Notes under the pieces: generated by a model | What the model was told of the DNA's origin: nothing | What the model saw: the letters and a program-made list of their open reading frames with translations, nothing else | The model's database searches: none | In this document: in pieces, positions 1-8,473 of the stretch | Layout: each line of letters begins with the position of its first letter | How positions within the stretch are numbered: the stretch's first letter is position 1 | Assembly (NCBI RefSeq): GCF_900109995.1 | Contig: NZ_FOCB01000020.1 | Coordinates: forward strand, 1 to 63,641 | Direction: 5' to 3' | DNA length: 63,641 bases | Source of the DNA: Pseudomonas sp. ok272 | GTDB lineage: Bacteria > Pseudomonadota > Gammaproteobacteria > Pseudomonadales > Pseudomonadaceae | Made by a program: the position numbers and the translations under genes

Positions 1-234
1 GATGCGGGCCTGATCGACCACGCTGCCATTGAGCATGAGCTCAATGGCGTCGCCGCGGTTCATGTCGGCCCACGGCGGGATAAAGATCTTCAGGCCCCTG
101 TCGGGGTCCAGGTCCACGGCGGCGGCGATGTTGATCCCCCATTCTCCAGAGTCGAGGATCGGTTGGGTACGGTCAGGGATTTCCAGTTGCAACAACGCGT
201 TGGGCGCGAGGTTGCGGGGGGGCTGAATGAGCAT
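1..234 (-). CDS. Hypothetical protein, N-terminal part (runs off window)
   Basis: Reading leftward from an ATG at 234 there are 78 uninterrupted codons to the window edge, beginning MLIQPPRNLAPNALLQLEIP. A GGAG ribosome binding site lies about eight bases upstream. There is no signal peptide; the visible part is hydrophilic with a phrase IFIPPWADMNRGDAIELMLN suggestive of a beta-rich domain. I do not recognise a function. It reads toward the window edge, away from acnB. Confidence 0.6.
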   Translation of the reverse strand, partial: MLIQPPRNLAPNALLQLEIPDRTQPILDSGEWGINIAAAVDLDPDRGLKIFIPPWADMNRGDAIELMLNGSVVDQARI

Positions 235-378
235 GGGCAGGACTCCAATCGCGTGTTGGGGGGTAAAAGGCGATGGCGTTATTTAGAACCGGGGGGCGGG
301 GGCTGGCTACTGTCAGATCTTACAGGTAGGGAGGTTTTTTCGACGAACGGTTGGTGGGATACTGCCGTTCACGGGCAT

Positions 379-419
379 AAAAAAACGCCGCCCCTCTCAC
401 AAGGGGCGGCGTTTTTTAT
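379..419 (-). terminator. Rho-independent terminator of acnB
   Basis: A perfect 12-bp GC-rich stem (AACGCCGCCCCT / AGGGGCGGCGTT) with a six-base loop is flanked by A on the left and T on the right, so it can act in both directions. It lies 13 bases beyond the acnB stop codon, and is most simply its terminator. Confidence 0.9.
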
Positions 420-431
420 TGCGCGGTGACC

Positions 432-3041
432 TTAGGCTTGAACGACCGGGATCTTCGCGTTTGCCGCAGCTTCGCGGAACTCGGCGATCTGGTCGAAGGA
501 CAGGTAGCGGTAGATATCGGCCGCCATGCTGTCGATCTTGCCCGCGTACTCCATGTACTCCTCGACGGTCGGCAGGCGACCCAGGATCGAGGCCACGGAC
601 GCCAGCTCAGCCGAAGCCAGGTAGACGTTCGCGCCGTCGCCCAGACGGTTCGGGAAGTTACGGGTCGACGTCGACACCACGGTGGCGTTCGGTTCTACGC
701 GAGCCTGGTTACCCATGCACAGCGAGCAGCCCGGCATTTCCATGCGCGCGCCAGCCTTGCCGTAGATGCCGTAGTAGCCTTCTTCAGTCAGTTGGTGAGC
801 GTCCATCTTGGTCGGCGGCGACAGCCACAGACGGGTTGGCAGCTGACCCTTGACCTGTTCCAGCAACTTACCGGCAGCGCGGAAGTGACCGATGTTGGTC
901 ATGCACGAACCGATGAACACTTCGTCGATCTTCTCGCCAGCAACGCTGGACAGCAGACGGGCGTCGTCCGGGTCGTTCGGCGCGCAGAGTACTGGCTCGC
1001 TGATGTCGGCCAGGTCGATTTCGATGATTTCGGCGTATTCGGCGTCGGCATCGGCTTCCATTAGCTCAGGGTTGGCGACCCAGGCTTCCATCGCTTGGGC
1101 GCGACGTTCCAGGGTGCGCGCATCGCCGTAGCCTTCGCCGATCATCCAGCGCAGCAGGGTGATGTTGGACTGCAGGTACTCGGTGATCGACTCTTTCGAC
1201 AGCTTGATGGTGCAACCGGCAGCCGAACGTTCGGCCGAGGCGTCGGACAGTTCGAACGCCTGTTCCAGTGTCAGGCCTTCCAGGCCTTCGATTTCCAGGA
1301 TGCGGCCGGAGAAGGCGTTTTTCTTGCCTTTCTTTTCGACGGTCAACAGACCGTTCTGGATGGCGAAGTACGGAATGGCATGAACCAGGTCACGCAGGGT
1401 GATGCCAGGCTTCATTTTGCCTTTGAAGCGCACCAGGATCGATTCCGGCATGTCCAGCGGCATCACGCCGGTGGCGGCGGCGAACGCGACCAGGCCCGAA
1501 CCGGCCGGGAACGAGATGCCCATCGGGAAGCGGGTGTGCGAGTCACCACCGGTGCCGACGGTGTCTGGCAGCAGCATGCGGTTCAGCCACGAGTGGATGA
1601 TGCCGTCGCCCGGACGCAGGGAAACGCCGCCGCGGGTCATGATGAAGTCAGGCAGGGTGTGGTGGGTGGTCACGTCGATCGGCTTGGGATACGCCGCGGT
1701 GTGGCAGAAGGACTGCATCACCAGGTCAGCGGAGAAGCCCAGGCACGCCAGGTCCTTGAGTTCATCACGGGTCATTGGACCGGTGGTGTCCTGGGAGCCG
1801 ACGGTGGTCATTTTCGGTTCGCAGTAGGTGCCAGGACGAACGCCTTTGCCTGCTGCCAGACCGCATGCCTTGCCGACCATCTTCTGCGCCAGGGTGAAGC
1901 CCTTGGTGCTTTCAGCCGGTGCTTCCGGCTTCTTGAACAGGTCGAACGGTGGCAGGCCCAGTTCGGCGCGAGCCTTCTCGGTCAGGCCACGGCCGATGAT
2001 CAGCGGGATACGGCCGCCGGCGCGGACTTCGTCCAACAGCACCGGGGTCTTCATTTCGAAGGTGGTCAGGACTTCGTCGGTGCCGTGCTTGCAGACTTTG
2101 CCCGCATGCGGGTACAGGTCGATCACGTCGCCCATGTGCATGTTGGAAACGTCGAATTCGATTGGCAGTGCGCCGGCATCTTCCATGGTGTTATAGAAGA
2201 TCGGAGCGATCTTGCTGCCGAAGCAGAAGCCGCCAGCGCGCTTGTTCGGCACGTACGGCACGTCGTCGCCGAAGAACCACAGCACCGAGTTGGTGGCCGA
2301 TTTACGCGACGAACCGGTACCCACTACGTCACCGACGTAGGCAATCGGGAAGCCGGCGTTGCGCATTTCTTCGATCTGCTTCATCGGGCCGATGGCGCCT
2401 TGGACGTCAGGCTCGATGCCTTCGCGGGCCATTTTCAGCATGGCCAGGGCGTGCAGCGGGATGTCCGGACGGGACCAGGCATCAGGGGCAGGGGACAGGT
2501 CGTCGGTGTTGGTTTCGCCAGTCACCTTGAACACGCGCAGGCTGATCTTGTCGGCCAGGGTCGGGCGGTTCTTGAACCACTCGCCATCTGCCCAGGACTG
2601 CAGCACGCCTTGGGCATGCACGTTGCCGTTCTTGGCTTTTTCCGCGACGTCGTGGAACGCATCGAACATCAGCAGGGTGTGCTTGAGTTGGGCGGCAGCG
2701 ACGGGAGCCAGTTCGGCGTCGTCGAGCATGTCAACCAGGGTCACGATGTTGTAGCCGCCCTGCATGGTGCCGAGCAGCTCGATCGCGCGCTTCTTGTCGA
2801 TCAGCGGGGAAGTGGCTTCGCCTTTGGCCAGGGCGGACAGGAAGCCAGCCTTGACATAGGCCGCTTCGTCCACGCCAGGTGGAATGCGATTGGTGATCAG
2901 GTCGACGAGGAAAGCTTCTTCGCCAGCCGGGGGATTCTTCAGCAGCTCGACCAGGCCTGCAGTTTGTTCGGCGTTAAGTGGCTGGGGAACGATACCCAGT
3001 GCTGCACGCTCTTCGATATGTTTGCGGTAGGCTTCAAGCAC
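432..3041 (-). CDS. acnB: Aconitate hydratase B
   Basis: AcnB interconverts citrate and isocitrate via cis-aconitate in the TCA cycle and can act as an iron-responsive RNA-binding protein when its cluster is lost. The 869-residue product has the AcnB order: N-terminal HEAT-like domain (LEAYRKHIEERAALG), swivel domain (about 170-370, NKRAGGFCFGSK), then the [4Fe-4S] domains. The cluster cysteines are visible in SCMTNIGHF and PGCSLCMGNQ. The start is a GTG at 3041 with GAGG seven to eight bases upstream; an in-frame ATG 48 bases further out would add residues absent from the family. A strong terminator follows. The gene looks intact and ordinary. Confidence 0.97.
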   Translation of the reverse strand: MLEAYRKHIEERAALGIVPQPLNAEQTAGLVELLKNPPAGEEAFLVDLITNRIPPGVDEAAYVKAGFLSALAKGEATSPLIDKKRAIELLGTMQGGYNIVTLVDMLDDAELAPVAAAQLKHTLLMFDAFHDVAEKAKNGNVHAQGVLQSWADGEWFKNRPTLADKISLRVFKVTGETNTDDLSPAPDAWSRPDIPLHALAMLKMAREGIEPDVQGAIGPMKQIEEMRNAGFPIAYVGDVVGTGSSRKSATNSVLWFFGDDVPYVPNKRAGGFCFGSKIAPIFYNTMEDAGALPIEFDVSNMHMGDVIDLYPHAGKVCKHGTDEVLTTFEMKTPVLLDEVRAGGRIPLIIGRGLTEKARAELGLPPFDLFKKPEAPAESTKGFTLAQKMVGKACGLAAGKGVRPGTYCEPKMTTVGSQDTTGPMTRDELKDLACLGFSADLVMQSFCHTAAYPKPIDVTTHHTLPDFIMTRGGVSLRPGDGIIHSWLNRMLLPDTVGTGGDSHTRFPMGISFPAGSGLVAFAAATGVMPLDMPESILVRFKGKMKPGITLRDLVHAIPYFAIQNGLLTVEKKGKKNAFSGRILEIEGLEGLTLEQAFELSDASAERSAAGCTIKLSKESITEYLQSNITLLRWMIGEGYGDARTLERRAQAMEAWVANPELMEADADAEYAEIIEIDLADISEPVLCAPNDPDDARLLSSVAGEKIDEVFIGSCMTNIGHFRAAGKLLEQVKGQLPTRLWLSPPTKMDAHQLTEEGYYGIYGKAGARMEMPGCSLCMGNQARVEPNATVVSTSTRNFPNRLGDGANVYLASAELASVASILGRLPTVEEYMEYAGKIDSMAADIYRYLSFDQIAEFREAAANAKIPVVQA

Positions 3042-3506
3042 AGTTATTACCCTCATCAGTGGTCCCAAATGGGTGTCCGGGACGCTCATCCCGAAATGGC
3101 CGTACTCATGCGTCGCGTGGCGTTGTGGGCCACTTGACCAGAATTACCGGACATTCCTTACAGAAGCTGCTTTCAAAGTTTTACGCCTGCAGAACGGGGA
3201 GCTGATGAGGGTTGGCGTGGGGCTTTTCACCGCTGAAAAACCCTTCGCCAACACCGCTCTGAAGGAACGACTGTGCTCGTGACGCTTTGAAAACAGCTTC
3301 AAACGGACATTGGCGCCTAAAAAGGCAGGCTGATTCTACGGTAAAAAAAAGTTAAAGGTAAGTCGGCTTCTATTGGACTTTGGTGGGGCGAGTCACGCGG
3401 GTGGGTCAGCGGGTGCGCGGCAAGCCCCTGAGCTTTGAGGGGTGATGAATGTCCGGCAAAGGGCTAACATGCCGGCCTGTTTTGCTTTCTCGCGTTCTGC
3501 CTACCT
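3042..3506. other. Intergenic region between divergent acnB and DUF1289 gene
   Basis: This 465-base gap separates two divergent genes and must carry both promoters. I see an A-rich stretch near 3343 but no convincing ORF, tRNA, riboswitch or strong dyad. Short reading frames here lack ribosome binding sites. Confidence 0.5.
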
Positions 3507-3977
3507 ATGCCCAATCAGACTATCAAGACCCCCTGCATCGGCCTGTGTTCCACGGTTTACGGTGACCTGGTGTGCCGTGGTTGCAAGCGTTTCCACCATG
3601 AAGTGATTCATTGGAACGGTTACAACGAGGAGCAAAAACGTGCCGTCTGGTTGCGCCTTGAACAATTGTTGGTGCAGGTGATGGCCGGCAAGCTGGAGGT
3701 TTTCGACTCGGCGCGCCTGCGCGAGCAGCTTGAGTCGCGAAAGATTCGCTTTGTGCCCCATCAGTCGGAGTATTGCTGGGCCTACCAGTTGATCGCCCGG
3801 GGCGCGCGGGTGATCAACAACCTGGAGGCGTACGGCATGGTGCTGCTGCCGGAGTTTCGCGAGTGGAACCTGCCGGAGCTGCGCGATGCCATTGATCGGG
3901 AGTTCTTCCTGCTGTCCGAAGCCCATTACCAGCGCTACATCGCGCCGGGGTTTCTCAAGGATGTGCTGGGTGGGTAA
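3507..3977 (+). CDS. DUF1289 family Cys-rich protein
   Basis: This 156-residue protein starts with the DUF1289 signature: TPCIGLC, then CRGCKRF, then EVIHW. The four clustered cysteines within the first 35 residues suggest metal or Fe-S binding, which is inference since the family has no settled biochemical role. The remaining 100 residues form a Pseudomonas-type C-terminal extension with no motif I recognise. The ATG at 3507 opens directly before the conserved block. It converges on the Usp gene. Confidence 0.8.
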   Translation: MPNQTIKTPCIGLCSTVYGDLVCRGCKRFHHEVIHWNGYNEEQKRAVWLRLEQLLVQVMAGKLEVFDSARLREQLESRKIRFVPHQSEYCWAYQLIARGARVINNLEAYGMVLLPEFREWNLPELRDAIDREFFLLSEAHYQRYIAPGFLKDVLGG

Positions 3978-3987
3978 GCGCTAAAAG

Positions 3988-4085
3988 CTTCGCGAGCGGG
4001 CGCGCTCCCACGAGGGTGGGGCGGATACACCTCTGTCATCTAACCCAAGACACTGTGGGAGCGAGACCGGCTTGCCGGCGAAGAG
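3988..4085. repeat. REP palindromes between convergent genes
   Basis: Two half-palindromes of the local REP class occur, GAGCGGGCGCGCTCCCAC near 3992 and GTGGGAGCGAGACCGG CTTGCCGGCG at 4054-4080. They sit in the convergent gap after the DUF1289 gene and could serve as transcription stops. Confidence 0.7.
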
Positions 4086-4138
4086 GTCAACCCCGCCAGC
4101 CTCGTCACTGACAGGCCCATTCCCATCGCCATCAGGCG

Positions 4139-5005
4139 CTACTTCCCGCTATTGGCCAGCTCTTCCAGGTGATCCATGAGCTCCTGCGGCTTGAGCACCA
4201 GGACGTCGCTTTCCAGGGCATCGAGCACCACTTCCGCGGTATTGCCGATCAACGCCCCCGAGAACCCGGTACGCGCCACACTGCCGATCACCGTGATCGA
4301 AGCCTGCAGCTTATGGGCAACATGGGGAATGAACACGTCGGCCGGGCCTTCTTCGATGTGCAAGTGCTCGTCATCAATGTCGAACTCGGCCTGGAATGAC
4401 TTGCAGTGCTCGCGGTAACGCGCCTCGATGGTTTCCTTGAGCTGGAACACCGGGTCAGCCGCCGAGAGCATCGGTGATGGATGGGCGGCGATCACATGCA
4501 ACTGCGCCTTGGCCAACTGGGCGATGTCGAAGCCATGATCGACGATGCTCGCATGCAGCGCCCTGTGCTCGGCGTCGCTGTTGCCGACGTCGATGGCCGC
4601 CAGGATCACGCCACCGGTCCAGGGTTTGCTGGTCTTGACCAGCAACACCGGGCTTGGGCACTGGCGCAGCAGTTTCCAGTCATCGGGGGTCAGCAGGAAC
4701 TTCTTCAGCGGGTTGTCCGCAAAGTGCTGCTTGACCACCAGCCCGCAGCCTTCGGCCTGTTGCACCTCGATGATGGTGTCATGCAGGCTTTTGTTCCAGG
4801 CCTGTTCGGTCGTCACGCTGTGGCCTTCTTCCAGCAGGCTGGCCTTGAGCACGCTCAACAGCGCCGAGTGGTCATGCTTCTTGTCGCAGATCAGCAAATG
4901 CAGATGGGCCTGGGTGACGCCGGCGATCAGCTTGGCGCGCTTGAGGGCCAGGCTTTCGCCCGGCGAGGGCTCAATCACCACCAGGATGCTGCGAATGGCT
5001 TGCAT
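4139..5005 (-). CDS. Tandem universal stress protein (UspE-like)
   Basis: The 288-residue product contains two Usp domains. Domain one begins IRSILVVIEPSPGESLAL near residue 3, domain two begins GGVILAAIDVGNSDAEH near 130 and ends with ITVIGSVARTGFSGALIGNT, the G-2X-G-9X-G(S/T) type nucleotide-binding loop. This tandem organisation matches UspE. Usp proteins are cytoplasmic and accumulate in stress or stationary phase. ATG at 5005 is chosen because GGAG lies nine bases upstream and homologues start at the first beta strand; an ORF start further out would add 21 unlike residues. Transcribed divergently from miaE. Confidence 0.85.
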   Translation of the reverse strand: MQAIRSILVVIEPSPGESLALKRAKLIAGVTQAHLHLLICDKKHDHSALLSVLKASLLEEGHSVTTEQAWNKSLHDTIIEVQQAEGCGLVVKQHFADNPLKKFLLTPDDWKLLRQCPSPVLLVKTSKPWTGGVILAAIDVGNSDAEHRALHASIVDHGFDIAQLAKAQLHVIAAHPSPMLSAADPVFQLKETIEARYREHCKSFQAEFDIDDEHLHIEEGPADVFIPHVAHKLQASITVIGSVARTGFSGALIGNTAEVVLDALESDVLVLKPQELMDHLEELANSGK

Positions 5006-5213
5006 GGTCGGACTCTCCGGTAAATAAGAACAGGTCGTAGCCCAACTATAGTTGCTGGTTGTGAACACTGGTCTTGATGCATATCAACGGCCGGCGCTGG
5101 TGGTCTGCCGGCAGCCCGGTATAATCGCCGGCCTTTGCCGTGAACCTCTTGTCTGTGAGCCTCATGTTTGTGATCTGCGAAATCTTCTGCGCCGCGCCCG
5201 GTGGTCCTGCCCG

Positions 5214-5819
5214 ATGAGCCTGCCCGAAATCCACGAGTTCCTGGGTTGCCGCACGCCGCACGCCTGGGTCCAGGCCGCGCTGGCCGATCAGGAAACCCTG
5301 TTGATCGACCACAAGAACTGCGAGTTCAAGGCCGCCAGCACCGCCCTGAGCCTGATCGCCAAGTATCACTCCCATGTTGACCTGATCAACCTGATGTCGC
5401 GCCTGGCCCGCGAAGAATTGGTGCACCACGAGCAAGTCATGCGCCTGATGAAGAAGCGCAAGATCGAACTGCGCCAGCTGTCCGCCGGCCGCTATGCTTC
5501 GGGCCTGCGCAAGGTGGTGCGCAGTCACGAGCCGGTCAAACTGGTGGACACCCTGGTGGTCGGGGCCTTTATCGAAGCCCGCAGTTGCGAGCGCTTTGAA
5601 GCCCTGGTGCCGCACCTGGACGAAGAACTGGGCACGTTCTACTTCGGCCTGCTCAAGAGCGAAGCCCGGCACTTCCAGGGTTACCTCAAGCTGGCGTACC
5701 AGTACGGTGACGCCAAGGACATCGCCCAGGTGATCGACCGGGTCCGCGCCGCCGAGCAGGAACTGATCGAGTCCCCGGACGTCGAGTTCCGTTTCCACAG
5801 CGGCGTGCCGACCCTCTGA
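5214..5819 (+). CDS. miaE: tRNA-(ms2io6A)37 hydroxylase MiaE
   Basis: MiaE hydroxylates the isopentenyl side chain of ms2i6A37 in tRNAs that read UNN codons. The 201-residue protein is a ferritin-like carboxylate-bridged diiron enzyme; the metal ligand pairs are visible in CEFKAA, EELVHHEQV and SEARHFQGY, with VVGAFIEARSCERF between. The ATG at 5214 gives the usual family N-terminus (SLPEIHEFLGCRTPHAW). Length matches the family. No obvious defect. Confidence 0.93.
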   Translation: MSLPEIHEFLGCRTPHAWVQAALADQETLLIDHKNCEFKAASTALSLIAKYHSHVDLINLMSRLAREELVHHEQVMRLMKKRKIELRQLSAGRYASGLRKVVRSHEPVKLVDTLVVGAFIEARSCERFEALVPHLDEELGTFYFGLLKSEARHFQGYLKLAYQYGDAKDIAQVIDRVRAAEQELIESPDVEFRFHSGVPTL

Positions 5820-5884
5820 CCGGTCGCTCGTATGACTCACCCACATAGGTAACCGTCTTTAACTGGCACGGGGCCGGCCGCGGG

Positions 5885-6295
5885 TCAGCGGGCCTCGACC
5901 GGCACCAGGATCGCGTCGCCGGTGGCCACCCGCTTCAGTTGATCGCCATTCTGGGCGAACAGTTCGGCACGGGCGAAGACCTGCTTGGCGCCGGCCTTGA
6001 TCACCTTGCCCCGGGCGATGAACACTTCGCCCACGGCCGGTGCCAGGCAGTTCACCGAGAAGTGCGAGGCCAGCACATTGCCCGCCACGGTGCCGGCGGC
6101 AAAGCCGCACGCGGTGTCGAGCAGCGCACCGATCAGGCCCGCATGCAGGAGCCCGGCGTACTGCGCCATATCGTCCCCGCGAAAGGCCATGCTCAGCTCT
6201 ACCTCGCCGCTTCCGGCGTGGCTGACGGTGACGCCTGCCCAGCGGTTGAAGGCGGAAGTCGCGTTGATCTGTTGCAGGGTTTCAAGCAGGGTCAT
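5885..6295 (-). CDS. PaaI-family hotdog thioesterase
   Basis: The 136-residue product has the hotdog-fold PaaI thioesterase pattern: a central GLLHAGLIGALLDTACGFAA helix, then VLASHFSVNCLAPAVGEVFIARGKV. The HAG motif with the following acidic residue is typical of the acyl-CoA hydrolase active site. Substrate cannot be told from sequence. ATG at 6295 was taken; the open frame extends further upstream but with low-complexity content and no family resemblance. Its promoter side abuts the decayed mntP remnant, so upstream DNA may have been rearranged. Confidence 0.85.
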   Translation of the reverse strand: MTLLETLQQINATSAFNRWAGVTVSHAGSGEVELSMAFRGDDMAQYAGLLHAGLIGALLDTACGFAAGTVAGNVLASHFSVNCLAPAVGEVFIARGKVIKAGAKQVFARAELFAQNGDQLKRVATGDAILVPVEAR

Positions 6296-6399
6296 GGCTC
6301 GCTCCTGGGTCGGTGAATGCTCACCCTGAGCGGTTTGCCCGGCAAAGTAATCCTCAATAGTGCCGGGTGATTGCGCGTCAACACGCGGATGGATGGGGC

Positions 6400-6658
6400 G
6401 TGTAGCCCGCCGAGACGCAAGAGGCCATCGAGAAGCCCAAGCAACATGGCTGCTGGCTGCTGGCTGCTGGCGGTCACCGGTTTTGCCACCAGTATCGACG
6501 CCCTGGTCGTCGGCGTGGGCCAGGCGGTTGGCCTGGCGACCATGTCCATGGTGACCATTGGAGCGGTGATTGGCCAACGTGCGGAAATCGCCGGTGGCGT
6601 GGTGTTGATCATGGTAGGTTCGGCGATGCTCTACGAGCACCTTTCGGCCGTCGCGTGA
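6400..6658 (+). pseudogene. mntP: Decayed mntP (manganese efflux pump) remnant
   Basis: Translation gives pieces of MntP: EAIEKPKQHG in one frame, then WLLAVTGFATSIDALVVGVG in the next, then GLATMSMVTIGAVIG and QRAEIAGGVVLIMVGSAMLY. The N-terminal half of a normal MntP is absent, an in-frame TAG lies at 6403, and the segment after VGVG is shortened compared with the family. The frame change coincides with three tandem copies of GGCTGCT at 6448-6468, where an intact gene should have two, a +7 slip. The gene is non-functional by several independent lesions. Confidence 0.8.
6448..6468 (+). repeat. 7-bp tandem triplication causing frameshift in mntP remnant
   Basis: GGCTGCT is present three times head to tail. 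Removing one copy restores the MntP reading frame from KPKQHG into WLLAVTGFATSID, so the third copy is the likely frameshift lesion. Confidence 0.75.
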
Positions 6659-6792
6659 TGACGGGGCAGGCCAGCTCGCGTCTGCCCTGTACGCACTATA
6701 CTTAACGCGTGTTGGCGTGGCCGTGGCGCGTACTCCTCGGCCAGCGCCCATGGATGAGCAGTACGTGTGGAAACACGACAGAGGGTTGCGCC

Positions 6793-7146
6793 ATGAAACA
6801 TCACTCCTTGCAGCAATACTCCCAAGACCTGGGCATGGCCGTTCACGACACGTGGACGACCACCCGGGTCAAATCCGCCCTGGCCAAGGCAGGTTCAGCG
6901 CTGAGCCTGCATGTTCACGTCAAGACGCATGCCGGCCTGGTGACCTTGAGCGGCCGGGTCTTGACCCATCGCCAATGTGAACAGGCCATCGACCTGGCCC
7001 GCGCGGTGCCCGGGGTCATGGAGGTCGACGGCCGCGAGCTGTTGACCCACGTGTTCATGCCGGGCGCCAACATGGAAGCGCCCAATGCCGAGGAGAGCAA
7101 CGAGTACCACTCTCCGTTATCGGGCAGGAAGGAGGATGACCGGTAA
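6793..7146 (+). CDS. BON-domain protein
   Basis: This 117-residue protein contains one BON domain (about residues 20-80): TTTRVKSALAKAG, VHVKTHAGLVTLSGRVLTHR, AIDLARAVPGVMEVDGREL. BON domains bind phospholipid or associate with envelope proteins such as OsmY, but there is no signal peptide here, so the location is uncertain. GAGGG eight bases before the ATG at 6793 sets the start. A charged tail follows the domain. Confidence 0.8.
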   Translation: MKHHSLQQYSQDLGMAVHDTWTTTRVKSALAKAGSALSLHVHVKTHAGLVTLSGRVLTHRQCEQAIDLARAVPGVMEVDGRELLTHVFMPGANMEAPNAEESNEYHSPLSGRKEDDR

Positions 7147-7170
7147 TCCAGGGCATCCGCGGCAGACTGA

Positions 7171-7490
7171 GGGTGCTTACAAAACCTGCGGTCAAGCCCC
7201 GCCAGTGTGGGAGCGGGCTTGCCCGCGAAGAGGCCAGCAGGGTCAACATCATCGCGGACTGACCCACCGCCATCGCGAGCAAGCTCGCTCCCACGGGTTT
7301 CGAGGGTGCTCACAAAACCTGCGGTCAACCCACGCCACTGTGGGAGCGGGCCTGCCCGCGAAGAGGCCAGCAGGGTCAACATCATCGCGGACTGACCCAC
7401 CGCCATCGCGAGCAAGCTCGCTCCCACAGGTTTTGAGGGTGCTCACAAAACCTGCGGTCAACCCACGCCACTGTGGGAGCGAGACTGGGT
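7171..7490. repeat. 133-bp tandem repeat made of REPINs (about 2.4 copies)
   Basis: The motif GGGTGCT starts at 7171, 7304 and 7437, an exact 133-bp period. Each unit holds a complete REPIN: GTGGGAGCGGGC...CCCGCGAAG, a ~40-bp spacer with CAACATCATCGCGG, then CGCGAGCAAGCTCGCTCCCAC. The third copy is cut within its left arm and diverges near 7490 just before the transporter stop. The near identity of units points to recent unequal duplication. Confidence 0.9.
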
Positions 7491-7501
7491 TCTGCGTGTG
7501 G

Positions 7502-8473
7502 TCAGGCCTGGACGTGACACCTGACCCGCTGTTGTTCACCCCCGCGCATGACCTGTGGTTGTTCGCAGCCTGCGGTGCTGGAGGCGCAGCGCTCGCGGAA
7601 GAAACACCCTTCGGGAAGCTGGCGGTTACCGGGCAGTTCGGTCGGCGCGGCCATTTGTTCGGCGTGCAACGGCACACCCAGGCGCGGGACGGCTTCGAGG
7701 AGCAGGCGGGTGTACGGGTGGCGCGGTTGGTCCAGCACCTGGGCTGCACTGCCCAGTTCGACGATCTGCCCCAGGTACATCACCGCCACCCGGTCGGCCA
7801 TGTGCCGCACCACCGAGACGTTGTGGGAGATCAGGATGTAGGTCAGGTTGCGCGCCCGTTGCAGTTCGGCCAGCAGGTTGAGGATCTGCGCCTGCACCGA
7901 GATATCCAGTGCCGACGTCGGTTCGTCGAGGACGATGATGTCCGGGTCCGACGACAGTGCCCTGGCGATTGCGATTCGCTGGCGCTGGCCGCCGGAAAAC
8001 TGGTGGGCGAAGCGGTCCAGGTATTCTGGGCGGATGCCCACCTGCGCCGCGACCTTGGCGGCGACTTCGCGCATCTGCTCGCGGTTGCGCGGGCCGCGGG
8101 CGTACAGGGGCTCGGTGATGATGCGCCAGATCGGCAGGCGCGGGTCCAGGGACGATTGCGGGTCCTGGAACACGATCTGCACGTTGCTGCTGCCTTCGCC
8201 CTTGTGGCCGTTGGCCCAGCTCAGGGCACCACTGCTGGGCTTGACCAGCCCCATCAGCAGTTGGGCCAGGGTGCTCTTGCCGCAGCCCGACTCGCCGACG
8301 ATACCCAAGGTTTCCCCGGCCCGGACCTGGAGGTCGATGCCGTTGAGCGCGTGGGCGTAACCCCGTGGGCGGCCCAGCCAGTCATTGCTGACGGGGAAGC
8401 GCACGCGCACGTCGTTGAGCTTGAGAATCTCGGGGGCCGAGTGGCCTGTGGGGTGAATCAGCGCACTGTTCAT
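7502..8473 (-). CDS. Peptide ABC transporter ATPase (DppF/DdpF type)
   Basis: This is the second ATPase of a dipeptide/oligopeptide importer. It has Walker A GESGCGKST, signature FSGGQRQRIAIARAL, Walker B IIVLDEPTSALD, the H-loop ILISHNV, and the C-terminal oligopeptide-transporter extension with a cysteine cluster (CFFRERCASSTAGCEQPQ). 323 residues, cytoplasmic side of the membrane. ATG at 8473 has AGGAG eight bases upstream and overlaps the previous gene's stop as TGATG, so translation is coupled. Last gene of the ddp-like operon. Confidence 0.9.
   Translation of the reverse strand: MNSALIHPTGHSAPEILKLNDVRVRFPVSNDWLGRPRGYAHALNGIDLQVRAGETLGIVGESGCGKSTLAQLLMGLVKPSSGALSWANGHKGEGSSNVQIVFQDPQSSLDPRLPIWRIITEPLYARGPRNREQMREVAAKVAAQVGIRPEYLDRFAHQFSGGQRQRIAIARALSSDPDIIVLDEPTSALDISVQAQILNLLAELQRARNLTYILISHNVSVVRHMADRVAVMYLGQIVELGSAAQVLDQPRHPYTRLLLEAVPRLGVPLHAEQMAAPTELPGNRQLPEGCFFRERCASSTAGCEQPQVMRGGEQQRVRCHVQA

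Noticed and set aside
1095..3137. 680-residue open frame on the plus strand opposite acnB
   Set aside because: A high-GC antisense shadow of a well-supported enzyme; no domain, no ribosome binding site.
6300..6447. Mn riboswitch (yybP-ykoY) before the mntP remnant
   Set aside because: The upstream part of the locus is deleted and no conserved aptamer sequence is visible.
7171..7490. Possible CRISPR array
   Set aside because: Period is 133 bp with palindromic REP content and no unique spacers; the 71-bp repeats at 48573 are rejected for the same reason.
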